A stretch of 64,000 nt of DNA from Bifidobacterium sp. ESL0728 (GTDB lineage Bacteria; Actinomycetota; Actinomycetes; Actinomycetales; Bifidobacteriaceae), in the NCBI RefSeq assembly GCF_029392015.1, contig NZ_CP113925.1, positions 496,001-560,000 of the forward strand, in the 5' to 3' direction. The notes below the pieces were generated by a model. It was given only the letters and a program-made list of their open reading frames with translations. It ran no database searches and was not told where the DNA came from. The position numbers and the translations under genes were made by a program. Below, piece after piece: positions 1-7,972 of this stretch. Within the stretch, counting starts at the first letter, position 1, and every line of letters begins with the position of its first letter.

Positions 1-1884
1 TTTATCGTCTTGGGCACCTTGAATATGACCGTTTGGAAACCTGCGCGTGAGGTGAGCGCGAGCACTTCGATTTCCGGAACGCGCTATATCGTCACCGATT
101 CGGGAATGTTGAACCTGCTTGCCAAATCGGTCAATGTCAAAGTGGGCACTCAGGGCAACGCGGCAGAGTCTTCATCCAAATCCGATACAAACGAAAACGC
201 CGAATCCGCAACCCAGACCTGCGTGGCCTTGGGCAACGCCAAGGACGCCACCGGCTGGCTGGCCGGCCAGGACTACACCCGCGTCACCGGACTGAATGGT
301 TGGAAGGCGCTTTCCACGAAAACCGCGACCGGGCCGAAAATTGCCGCTACACAAGGCGACGGCGAAGTGGCGTTCAAGGATTCGGATATGTGGACGAACG
401 TGAAGTGCGGCGATTCCGCGATTACCTTGAATCTCAATGATGTGAAAAGCGATCAGGTGATGATCGTCGATATGGGGGCGTCGGCCCAGAAGTCCGCGAA
501 ACCGAGCGTCACCATCACCATGCATTGGGTGCGCGACCGGGTGCCTAACCACGCCATGCCGTTCTTTGCCGCCGCGATTGTGTGTGTCGCGTTGACCGTA
601 CTGTCTGCTTCGATCTTTGCGATTATGGCGAACGAATCGTTCAAACGCAAGCGTAAAAAGCGCCGTGAAGTGCGCGAGAAGGCGAAGGCCGAGGAGGTCT
701 CCATTTCGGAGGCCATGACCGGCAGCATCGCCGTGCTCAAGACAAGCCTGACCCATTCGAGCCATAACCATCGTCCGTCTCATAAGATCCAACCCTCCGA
801 CCTTGCGGGTGCTGGTTCGAGCACCGCGTCTTCAGATGAGCGTGGCACGGGAGCGGCGTTGAACGACGGGCCATTGCTATCCGTGAGCTCGGATGCCGGA
901 CTTTCGGATGTCGACGTTTCGGCACCCAGCATCATCGACCCGACCAGACGCAATCTCGTGGCCGATATGCAGATGCAGAACGATACTGATGAAAACGCCG
1001 AGGACACAGCGGATGCAGCGGATGCCAAGAATGCAGGGGAAGGTGCCGAGGAAGTTCCCGACCACAATGCTGCGGATGCGGACCAGAATAATCCGGCCCC
1101 CGGCGATTCTGCCCAGAATGCCCAGAAGGAGACGTCTGCTTTCCAGCCCCAAACGATCGAGGACACAAGCGAAATCACGACCAGTGAAGCACAAACCGTT
1201 CAATCTCAGAGTGCCGAGCCGGAAAGTTCCAGCGAATCTGCGGTAGCGACGGATACATCCTCTGAGCAGGCTTCCGAGGACGCGGGTGCTGTAAATACTG
1301 ATGAAAACAATCACGATATGAGTCGGTTTGCGCGGCATCGCGGCAAGCCGGAGCAGGAATCCGAGTCGGATGCTGCAGTGTCGGCGGCTCACGTCGGCAG
1401 GCATTCACGGCATGCCACGGTCGAACATGGCGGCAATGATGTCTTTGGTGATTACAGTAATTTAGTCAATCACGATAATGACAACAACCATGGCAATGTC
1501 GATACTGCCAATAGTCAAAGCAGCAGTGACGACCACGGCAATGCCAATGGTCATGAAGATCAGAGCACCGACTATAGAGATGCCAACGTGGCCGTGTCGC
1601 TCGAGCGCCCCGAAGGCAACGTCGAGTCCAGTGACGCCGAACACGCCAACGCTCAAAACGGCAAGGTTCGCACAACCTCAAGCGCCGATGAATTGATCGA
1701 CAAAAACCACGCGCAGGCCAAGACCACGGTGATTTCCGAAAACGACCTTCGTGATTATTTCGCCCGGTTATATTCCGAAGAGGGGTCAGACAGCGATACG
1801 AACGATGGGGCCGGCACCGCCCAGGCCACGTCAGAGGCAACCGGTGAGACGCCGAATGTGAACGGGGACGGAGAGAACGCATGA
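1..1884 (+). CDS. membrane protein with long acidic cytoplasmic tail (5' end outside window)
   Basis: Function unknown. The frame is open to the left edge, so the true start probably lies outside; the first in-window start is a TTG at 10. One membrane segment lies at about residues 183-206 of the TTG-initiated product. A strongly basic stretch (FKRKRKKRREVREK) follows it, which puts the N-terminal part outside the cell and the long C-terminal part inside by the positive-inside rule. The tail (about residues 220-624) is low-complexity, rich in Asp, Glu, Asn, Ser and Ala with scattered His clusters, and is probably disordered. The stop overlaps the start of the downstream lipoprotein gene (ATGA), so the two are translationally coupled and probably act together at the envelope. 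No catalytic motif is visible. Confidence 0.7.
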   Translation, partial: FIVLGTLNMTVWKPAREVSASTSISGTRYIVTDSGMLNLLAKSVNVKVGTQGNAAESSSKSDTNENAESATQTCVALGNAKDATGWLAGQDYTRVTGLNGWKALSTKTATGPKIAATQGDGEVAFKDSDMWTNVKCGDSAITLNLNDVKSDQVMIVDMGASAQKSAKPSVTITMHWVRDRVPNHAMPFFAAAIVCVALTVLSASIFAIMANESFKRKRKKRREVREKAKAEEVSISEAMTGSIAVLKTSLTHSSHNHRPSHKIQPSDLAGAGSSTASSDERGTGAALNDGPLLSVSSDAGLSDVDVSAPSIIDPTRRNLVADMQMQNDTDENAEDTADAADAKNAGEGAEEVPDHNAADADQNNPAPGDSAQNAQKETSAFQPQTIEDTSEITTSEAQTVQSQSAEPESSSESAVATDTSSEQASEDAGAVNTDENNHDMSRFARHRGKPEQESESDAAVSAAHVGRHSRHATVEHGGNDVFGDYSNLVNHDNDNNHGNVDTANSQSSSDDHGNANGHEDQSTDYRDANVAVSLERPEGNVESSDAEHANAQNGKVRTTSSADELIDKNHAQAKTTVISENDLRDYFARLYSEEGSDSDTNDGAGTAQATSEATGETPNVNGDGENA

Positions 1885-2888
1885 GCACGAAAAAACTGTT
1901 GAAAACTTTGACGGCCGTGGTGCTAGCAGCGGCAACCATGGTAGGCGCTGCTGCGTGCGGCGAATCAACCCCGCAACCGCAAGGAGCCGAATCCTCCACC
2001 CAGACCCCGGACATCACCGAAGGACAGGAAAAGGCAATACGCAAGACGGTCCTCGACGTCCTGGACGCTTCGGACAAGGCCAAGACCCCCGACGGGCTTT
2101 CGGAGCGCGTCACCGGGCCGGCCCTTGAAGTGCGGACCAGCGAACTGTCGATTGCGCAGGCCACTGGGGCAATGGACCCGAAGGCCACCATTCCCAAGGA
2201 CATCGCGCAGACGATCATTCCCACCCAGTCCGGCTGGCCGCGTTCCGTTTTCTCGATTACCACCACCACGCAGGATCAGCAGTCCAAGCGCCTGCTGGTG
2301 ATGACCCAGGCGAGCCCACGCAGCAATTACAAGCTGTGGGGTGTCGTGAGGCTCTTCCAAGGCGCGAAGTTGCCGGAATTCGCCATCCCCTCCATCGGGG
2401 CAAGCATGGGGTCCGCGGATGATTCGGGCCTTCCGCTTTCCCCGCTGCAGACGGTGGACGATTATGCGGATGTGTTGACGCACGGCCAGCAGAGCAAGTT
2501 CGCTTCGAAATTCGACAGTGATTATTTCCGCGACGATCTTGCCAAGCTTTCCACAACGGTCCAGCAGGGTATGGAGCGCAATCATGGCACGCAGACGCAG
2601 ACCTTCACCCCGGTCAAAGACCAGATTGCCGTGATGCGCTCCACCGAGGGTGGTGACCTGGTGGTTGCCCAAATCAATTCGGAATGGACGCGTACCGCCG
2701 GCGAAGGCCGCGAATCCCAGCCTGCCAGCGATGCCGAACGTGCGCTTTTCGGCCAGGGCAAGGCCACCGGCACCATGAAAGTGACCTATGTCAACGTTCT
2801 GGCTTTTTATGTGCCGCCCGCCAAGTCGGGCAAAAAGGTGGTCGCCGTGGGTGCCGAGCGCCAGCCGATCAAGGTCGAAGCGCTCTGA
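1881..2888 (+). CDS. secreted lipoprotein, function unknown
   Basis: The protein has 335 residues. It opens with a lipoprotein signal peptide: basic start MSTKK, a hydrophobic core, and a lipobox-like VGAAAC with the modified cysteine at about residue 26. A Ser/Thr/Pro/Gln-rich linker follows, typical of membrane-tethered exoproteins. The mature part (about residues 45-335) is a mixed alpha/beta domain with no active-site motif I recognise. The start overlaps the stop of the upstream membrane-protein gene by four bases, so the pair forms a coupled operon. The thioredoxin/TPR gene begins about 130 bases downstream. Lipoprotein nature is well supported; the role is not known. Confidence 0.8.
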   Translation: MSTKKLLKTLTAVVLAAATMVGAAACGESTPQPQGAESSTQTPDITEGQEKAIRKTVLDVLDASDKAKTPDGLSERVTGPALEVRTSELSIAQATGAMDPKATIPKDIAQTIIPTQSGWPRSVFSITTTTQDQQSKRLLVMTQASPRSNYKLWGVVRLFQGAKLPEFAIPSIGASMGSADDSGLPLSPLQTVDDYADVLTHGQQSKFASKFDSDYFRDDLAKLSTTVQQGMERNHGTQTQTFTPVKDQIAVMRSTEGGDLVVAQINSEWTRTAGEGRESQPASDAERALFGQGKATGTMKVTYVNVLAFYVPPAKSGKKVVAVGAERQPIKVEAL

Positions 2889-3018
2889 GTCCCGGTCTGC
2901 CGTCAGGCAAAGCGGCGGCTTGCAGGGACGGGCGGCAGGTAGATTAGGCATTGTTATATACGTTTTGGGTAGGTAGCAAGTCCTGCGTCGCAATGGCGCA
3001 GCGAGAAAGAAGGCACTT

Positions 3019-3993
3019 TTGGCAGCAGCAAACAATCCTCAGTCGAATCCGGGCATTTCATTGGCAGGCGCGGTCGACCTGAGTTCAATCAAGCATCAGG
3101 TGCAGGCCGAGCCGGGTCAGGCCGGTGGCGCGCCGAGCGCTGGCGGTTACGTCATTGACGTCTCCGAGGCCACGTTCCAGGCTGTTTTGCAGACTTCCGC
3201 CACTTATCCGGTGGTGCTGTTGCTTTGGATTCCGACCGACGACCGTCTTTTCAAGATGGCGAAGACGTTGGGTGACGCCATCAATGGTATGAAAGGGCAA
3301 GTGCAGCTCGCTCGCGTCGACATCAATGCCGAGCCCGGCATTGCCCAGGCCTTCCAGATCAAGGGTGCGCCGGCGCTGTTCGCGCTCATTGGCGGGCGGC
3401 CGATGCCGATTCTTGAGGGACTGCCGAGCGATGAAGAGCTGACGCAGATCACCGATACCTTGCTGCCGCAAATTGTGCAGCTGGCCCAGCAGGCCGGTGT
3501 GACTGGAACCGCCCCGTATTCCGGTGACCCGGACGCCGATGCGGCTGCAGGCGAAGATGGTGCCGGTGCGGCCGAGCAGGTGCCGCCCGAGCACCAGCAA
3601 GCCCATCAGCTTGCGGCTGACGGCGACTATGCCGGTGCCGCCGAAGCCTATGCGCAAGTACTTGAAGCGAACCCGAACGACACCTTGGCCGCGTGTGAGC
3701 GTTCCAAGGCCCTGCTGCTGGCCCGTTCCGGCAGCGCTGATGTACGCGAGGTGCGTGCTACCGCGGCCGAACATCCCGACGATGTGGACGCGCAGCTCGC
3801 CGTCGCTGATGTCGACATGATCGGCGGACAGATCGAGGACGCGTTCTCGCGGCTGCTTGATTTCCTCGCAGCCGGTCACAAGGCCGATTTGGAACCGGTG
3901 CGCAAGCGTCTGCTCGAGTACTTCGTCATCCCCGAGCCCGACGACCCGCGTCTCAAAGCCGCCCGCCGTCGCCTCTCCACGTTGATGTACTAA
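3019..3993 (+). CDS. thioredoxin-fold/TPR protein (CnoX/YbbN-like), lacking CxxC
   Basis: The protein has 324 residues. Residues about 45-155 form a thioredoxin fold, including the cis-proline region (GAPALFALIGGRPM). Residues about 190-324 are TPR-like helices (EHQQAHQLAADGDYAGAAEAY). This architecture matches the CnoX/YbbN family of holdase chaperones. The position normally holding WCxxC reads LLLWIPTDDRLF, with no cysteine, so classical disulfide chemistry is excluded and a chaperone or scaffold role is more likely. The start is TTG at 3019, preceded by a purine-rich site (agaaagaagg). It is close to the lipoprotein gene but separated by about 130 bases. The family call is firm; the function is inferred. 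Confidence 0.85.
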   Translation: MAAANNPQSNPGISLAGAVDLSSIKHQVQAEPGQAGGAPSAGGYVIDVSEATFQAVLQTSATYPVVLLLWIPTDDRLFKMAKTLGDAINGMKGQVQLARVDINAEPGIAQAFQIKGAPALFALIGGRPMPILEGLPSDEELTQITDTLLPQIVQLAQQAGVTGTAPYSGDPDADAAAGEDGAGAAEQVPPEHQQAHQLAADGDYAGAAEAYAQVLEANPNDTLAACERSKALLLARSGSADVREVRATAAEHPDDVDAQLAVADVDMIGGQIEDAFSRLLDFLAAGHKADLEPVRKRLLEYFVIPEPDDPRLKAARRRLSTLMY

Positions 3994-4067
3994 GGCCAAT
4001 TCGGTTTGGTGACATCACTTGATGCTGATGTTCCGAGCCTGAATCTGCTCATCGTTTCCAATCCTCA

Positions 4068-4262
4068 AAAGTGCACTTTTCTGACGCCACTGTCAGAGAA
4101 GTGCACTTTGCTTTTCGTAAGATGCATGTTTGCGACGCTGCCGTCAAAAACATGCGTTATAGAATCGCCAGAATGCACTTTTCCGACAGTAGCGTCGGAA
4201 AAGTGCACTTAGGATCAGCTAACGTGCATGTTTGTGACGCTGCCGTCAGAAAGATGCTTCGG
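4068..4262. repeat. four 42-bp palindromes at exact 51-bp period
   Basis: Four imperfect palindromes start at 4068, 4119, 4170 and 4221. Each has an 18-base arm, a 6-base loop and an 18-base arm, separated by 9-base spacers that do not match. Arms carry a TGCA core followed by CTTTT or TGTTT and end in GAC next to the loop; loops are GCCACT, GCTGCC, AGTAGC and GCTGCC. In unit 1 the arms pair with one mismatch over 18 bases. The last unit overlaps the stop codon of the convergent CYTH gene. The array sits between convergent genes, so it could act as a bidirectional terminator, a protein-binding array or a REP-like element. Confidence 0.85.
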
Positions 4263-4896
4263 AGGTTGATGATTCGTGCCGGTTGTGGCCGTAGATCTGT
4301 TCGAAGTGTGGGCCCTGTTCGGCCAGCTCGCGCTCGAAGTCTGCGCTCCAGGTGCTGAAAGGTCTGCCGGCGAGACCATCGTTGGAGAAACGAGCCTGAT
4401 CGGTGATTTCGGTGACGCAGAAATCCGGGATGATGAGGTTTGTCACCGGCCTCGAACGCTTGGCTTCAGCCACGACGAGCGGTGCGTTGGAACCGCCGAA
4501 CACGTCGATGTCCCAACCATCCTCGCCGATCCATGCGGCGAAGCGGTTTTTGATGATAATCTGTCCGCCGCGTTTGATCAGTTCCGCCGCAATGTCGGCA
4601 TCAATCTCGCGCTCGGCCTCATAACGGGTGCCACCCACGGACGGTCCTTTGATGGCCACGGACGCTTCGGAGAAGTCGTCCCGGTATTGGTCGAGCACAG
4701 CCATCGCGTCGGTATTGGCGTTCATCTCGATGCGATTTTTCCGGCTCGTCAGGCGCACACGCAGCGCGTAGTTGTCGGAGTGAACGTAATAGCTCTGCAC
4801 AATCAGTGTCGGTGCGCTGCCGTCATCCAATTCCGCAGGCATGGTCCGGCAGAAGAACCGCCGGTCGAATTCAAAATCGTTCATTTCAGGAGACAT
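4246..4896 (-). CDS. CYTH-domain protein (triphosphatase-like)
   Basis: The protein has 216 residues and resembles the CYTH (CyaB/thiamine-triphosphatase) fold, whose members hydrolyse inorganic or organic triphosphates in a metal-dependent beta-barrel tunnel. Visible family marks are the N-terminal acidic/basic strand FEFDRRFFCR, RYEAEREID in the middle, W-DIDVFGG, AEAKR, and the C-terminal VTEITDQARFSNDGLA. The usual ExExK opening is altered to EFDRR, so activity may be changed. A TAGACT hexamer ends six bases before the ATG, suggesting a leaderless message. The 3' end runs into the palindrome array. No operon partner is evident. The fold call is fairly sure; the substrate is unknown. Confidence 0.75.
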   Translation of the reverse strand: MSPEMNDFEFDRRFFCRTMPAELDDGSAPTLIVQSYYVHSDNYALRVRLTSRKNRIEMNANTDAMAVLDQYRDDFSEASVAIKGPSVGGTRYEAEREIDADIAAELIKRGGQIIIKNRFAAWIGEDGWDIDVFGGSNAPLVVAEAKRSRPVTNLIIPDFCVTEITDQARFSNDGLAGRPFSTWSADFERELAEQGPHFEQIYGHNRHESSTSEASF

Positions 4897-4940
4897 ATTC
4901 CAAGTCTAGACGAAATGGTGGCATTGTGCACTTTCCTGTG
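4891..4940 (-). promoter_or_regulatory. leaderless promoter of CYTH gene with array-like half-site
   Basis: On the minus strand a TAGACT -10 box is followed by six bases and then the ATG at 4896, with no ribosome-binding site. About 18 bases further upstream is GTGCACTTTCCTG (plus strand 4926-4938). It matches the arm of the palindromes located after this same gene (GTGCACTTTTCTG in unit 1) with one difference. A common DNA-binding protein is possible. Confidence 0.45.
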
Positions 4941-5164
4941 CATATATGCGAGCCGAAACGCTAGAAATGTCTGTGAATGCTCATTTTCGAGCCTTTTCTG
5001 CTGTATCGGTTTGCATCGTGACGCAAAGTATGCTGGTTTGGCGATGATTCGGAGTCGCTGAGCTGGCTTTCAAGGATGCCGTCAGAGCGACGGAGGATGT
5101 CCTGCAGCCAACCGTCGAAGCCACGCCGTTGGTCGGTTGCGGTGCTATGCTGTAAAAGTTGTTT

Positions 5165-5238
5165 GGGTCCGTAGCTCAGCTGGATAGAGCGTTCGCCTCC
5201 GGAGCGAAAGGTCGCGGGTTCGAATCCCGTTGGGCCCA
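5165..5238 (+). tRNA. tRNA-Arg (anticodon CCG)
   Basis: A complete cloverleaf is visible. The acceptor is GGGTCCG pairing with TGGGCCC (two G-T wobbles), with D-arm GCTC...GAGC. The anticodon stem is TTCGC/GCGAA with loop CTCCGGA, so the anticodon is CCG reading CGG. The T-arm is GCGGG-TTCGAAT-CCCGT. CCA is not encoded (the 3' end reads A-CA). Confidence 0.96.
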
Positions 5239-5412
5239 CAAAGTTACACCAATATTGGTTTGTCTGTCTTCTGTTTTGTGCTTACTTTGCGCGTTTAGTC
5301 TATGCCTGTTTTACGTCTATTCCGCGTTTAAGCCGTCACTATTCTGTGCTTTATCAGCGCCTCTTTGCGTCGATCCAGCATCTAGGCCGTCTTCATCCCG
5401 CCGTTATCGTCT

Positions 5413-5763
5413 CTATTGCGCCGATGCCGAACCCAGCTTTTGGTCGAGTTCGCTGAAGAACAGTTCGATGTCCTTTTTGTTCTTGTGGATCTGGGTGAGT
5501 GGCGCATGCTTCGTCTTGGAACGCACCAGTGCGCTCACACTTGAGCCTGTGTCGGCCGCATCCACAGTCGCCACAAGGTCTTCGCCCCATGCAAATGCGG
5601 TGACGCCTGTGGTGAAGATGCACGCCTGCTTCTTGTCATTGCGAGCCTTCAATGTGAATGTTTTGCTGTTGCGCAACAAGTCGAGCATGGCCTTGTACGT
5701 TTCGTCCGCTGTCGTTGCATAGTTGTGACGTTCCGCTTTCAATCCGCCATTCAGAATTCCCAT
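5413..5763 (-). CDS. small conserved-looking cytosolic protein, function unknown
   Basis: The protein has 116 residues, is soluble and mixed alpha/beta, with no signal peptide or membrane segment. The N-terminal two thirds (TYKAMLDLLRNSKTFTLKAR, then ACIFTTGVTAFAWGEDLVAT) looks like a compact beta-sheet domain. The C-terminus is a basic/acidic helix (NKKDIELFFSELDQKL). Codon use matches neighbouring bifidobacterial genes, which supports a real gene. It lies alone between tRNA-Arg and an A+T-rich repeat region. The start ATG at 5763 has a weak purine-rich upstream stretch (gaggaagacgaact). I do not recognise the family. Confidence 0.6.
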   Translation of the reverse strand: MGILNGGLKAERHNYATTADETYKAMLDLLRNSKTFTLKARNDKKQACIFTTGVTAFAWGEDLVATVDAADTGSSVSALVRSKTKHAPLTQIHKNKKDIELFFSELDQKLGSASAQ

Positions 5764-6347
5764 AGTTCGTCTTCCTCGAAGTACTCATTACAATCTCAAT
5801 ACTACGCGAACCGTTGAACGCGAATAAAACCGTTATCTAATAATAAGTTTTAATCGTACTGAAAAACTATCTGCCTCGTCGCGAAAAGTTTTCAATATAC
5901 TTTAAACTTCTTTCAAAATTCATAAGAGTTTAAACTGTACTTTAAACTTTCCATCAAATTCCAAAAGTTTTCAGTGCATTTTAAGCTTTTCGATTTCATC
6001 GCGCGCCGAAATGGTGAGACCGAATATTATCAGTCTCCTATCTGGTCGCCGACGAACAGACGCGAGACCGCGAGTTCGGAGTGCTTGCCAAAATCGATGA
6101 CAACTATCGCAAGACGGTGCTCTCCCTAGATGAGTCCCTTACAGCACCAACGGCATCCAAGGCGTCAACCTGGTCGATTGGCTGCTGGAATAGCCGGCTA
6201 CAATATGACTGCGATTTCCTGATCCAATGCGTTGAACACGACGTTCGCCAACTTCCCACGTCGCATTTAGCGTTTTTAAAAATAACCTCTTTTGCTTTTG
6301 TCGATGTGTCCCTTTCCAACTTTGAGTCTGCAGTTTGAGTCGTGTTG
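5764..6347. other. 584-base intergenic region
   Basis: Apart from the tandem repeat at 5843-5999, I see no supported gene here. A short plus-strand open frame at about 6081-6338 has an odd composition and no ribosome-binding site, and may be a decayed coding remnant. The repeats could provide the promoter or operator region for the downstream membrane protein. Confidence 0.5.
5843..5999. repeat. A+T-rich tandem repeat, about 39-40 bp units
   Basis: Three clear imperfect units lie at 5884-5923, 5924-5962 and 5963-5999. A more degenerate copy precedes them at 5843-5883. Each unit has the pattern AARAGTTTWMA, a variable YAYTTTAARCTT core, and then a TTYYATC-AAATTC type tail. TTTAAACTT cores recur once per unit. 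The array lies in a 580-base gap with no convincing gene, in a strongly A+T-rich patch unlike the flanks. Confidence 0.7.
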
Positions 6348-7742
6348 ATGAAGCTTGCTGAAACCAAACGTAAAAAAGAAGGTATCGTAGCCTTTATGGA
6401 AGATGATCGACTTGGCGACGAGGATGACAGCGTCAACGATAACGGAATTAGTCCGGCGCTGAGCATTCCCGAATCGGTGGATGCGAAACGTGATTGGCTG
6501 GGTGCGCTCAAGGCCGTTGCCGCTGTTACGGGATACGAAGTATTCGATCAAGGTGACGTAATCGAGTGTTCTCCCGCGCATTCGTCCGCAAGTACGAGGC
6601 GGCCAAACGATGTTGTGGGCTCCGTTTCAAGCCACGCGACGTATCGGTTTACCTATTCTGCCAAAGGCCGTGAGTACACTGTCGGCCGCGTCGTCAATCA
6701 TAGGAACAACGAATTGGTCGGTGTCAAAAAGCCGCAGAGTGCCGTGCTTTATTTGGCACTGGAAATGAAGAACCCACAATCCACGCGCCCGGCGATTATC
6801 AGGAATCTCGCCACCTCCTACGACGGTCCGGAATGGAAGGTGCCGCAGTCCATCGCCGATTGCGTAGGCGAGGAGAATTTCGCGTGTGGAACGATGGAGC
6901 GCCACGGTAGGAGCGTCGGGCTCGCGAAATGCGACAACAAATGGTTCGTGTATTATTTCCGCGAACGTTGCGAGCTCTACCACGTCGGATTTTATGAGAC
7001 GTATGCGCAGGCTTTGCAGGCCATGATGGACATGGCGTGGTCACTGGGCCGCGCTGAGGAATACGCGCGCGAGCTTGCCGTCGGCAACGGCGAGGGCGTG
7101 CAGCAGACGATCGACATGTTTTTGACCGGCCACTCCGAACAGTCTCCTTACGCTCCGGAAAACCGCATCAAAGTTGGTGTGCCGACCTACCGGACCGGCC
7201 CCAAGGTGGCCAGCATCGGCGAGGACAACGGTGCCCGCCAGCACGGCGACGAAATGTGTTTCAATGACGAGACCGATGACGGCTTGTGGATTACGGAGCC
7301 GGGTTTCGGTTATCGCCCGGATCGCAAGCTGATGTGCCAGTTTGCGGCGCAGATTGTTGGAGCTGCAGTGTTTGCGTTCGCCTTCGGAGCGGTGTGCATG
7401 GTCGTTGTTCCAACAGATATGCCCGGTTGCCTTGGATTGATTGCCTGCGGTGTTGTCTGCTTGGTAGAGGTTGCGATCATGGTGGCTTGCGTACGGAACT
7501 TTTCAAGGCGGAACTTCCATTTGCTCAAAGGTTTTTCCTGGTTCATGGTCGGTATTGCGCTAGTGGTTTTCGTCATTGGCCTTGTTCTCGCTTTGAATCA
7601 TTATTGGAAGGATGGCAATTGGGAGCCCGCCTTCGGCATATTCTTTCTTTTTCTGTATGGCAGTTTGGTTCCCGATATCGTCAACGGCAAATATAAGAAC
7701 TGGAGATTTCCGTTTGCCTTTTCCGGAGCTTCCGTTTTTTAA
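6348..7742 (+). CDS. membrane protein with large N-terminal cytosolic domain, unknown
   Basis: The protein has about 464 residues. The first about 320 residues are soluble and acidic, with a mixed sheet/helix region (SHATYRFTYSAKGREYTVGR; WFVYYFRERCELYHVGFYET). Four hydrophobic segments follow in the last about 130 residues, arranged as two hairpins. The start is uncertain: GTG at 6342, ATG at 6348 or ATG at 6396 (before EDDRLGDEDDS). None has a strong ribosome-binding site, though GAAGG lies 13 bases before 6396. The gene stands alone between the tandem repeat and argS, in the same direction as argS. I do not recognise a family. Confidence 0.65.
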   Translation: MKLAETKRKKEGIVAFMEDDRLGDEDDSVNDNGISPALSIPESVDAKRDWLGALKAVAAVTGYEVFDQGDVIECSPAHSSASTRRPNDVVGSVSSHATYRFTYSAKGREYTVGRVVNHRNNELVGVKKPQSAVLYLALEMKNPQSTRPAIIRNLATSYDGPEWKVPQSIADCVGEENFACGTMERHGRSVGLAKCDNKWFVYYFRERCELYHVGFYETYAQALQAMMDMAWSLGRAEEYARELAVGNGEGVQQTIDMFLTGHSEQSPYAPENRIKVGVPTYRTGPKVASIGEDNGARQHGDEMCFNDETDDGLWITEPGFGYRPDRKLMCQFAAQIVGAAVFAFAFGAVCMVVVPTDMPGCLGLIACGVVCLVEVAIMVACVRNFSRRNFHLLKGFSWFMVGIALVVFVIGLVLALNHYWKDGNWEPAFGIFFLFLYGSLVPDIVNGKYKNWRFPFAFSGASVF

Positions 7743-7798
7743 GAATCTCGGTGCATCGCTTTGCTTTCTCCGAGTTGATGAATGTGCGCTGAAACCGG

Positions 7799-7814
7799 TT
7801 TTTTTTGGGGGGGG
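7799..7814. repeat. T8-G8 homopolymer junction
   Basis: Eight T residues are followed directly by eight G residues, in the gap between the membrane-protein gene and argS. Such tracts are prone to slipped-strand changes; no coding frame is affected. Confidence 0.9.
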
Positions 7815-7959
7815 CATGGCACAGGTTTGGTGATGGCGTTGGGGTGGCGATAACAAATGAGATCGCAGTCTGTATCAAGGCTGCTGCCGTGTAAAAGTGG
7901 TGATACTATCGATCGGCTCCGGTCATTGGTCTGTGGCCCAGTTGGTTCACTCGGCACGC

Positions 7960-7972
7960 TAGACTGTGGAAC
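7960..7972 (+). promoter_or_regulatory. putative leaderless promoter -10 box of argS
   Basis: TAGACT at 7960-7965 is followed by seven bases and then the argS ATG at 7973. No Shine-Dalgarno sequence is present in the gap. This is the spacing of actinobacterial leaderless transcripts. Confidence 0.45.

Noticed and set aside
4068..4262. CRISPR array
   Set aside because: The units are palindromic and vary between copies, the spacers are only 9 bases, and no cas gene is nearby.
5240..5400. Extension of an open frame through tRNA-Arg (5159-5722)
   Set aside because: It overlaps the tRNA and lies antisense to the small protein gene at 5413; not protein-like.
7940..7972. tRNA-like sequence (ggcccagttggttcactcgg) before argS
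   Set aside because: Resembles a D-arm but there is no anticodon or T-arm that folds.
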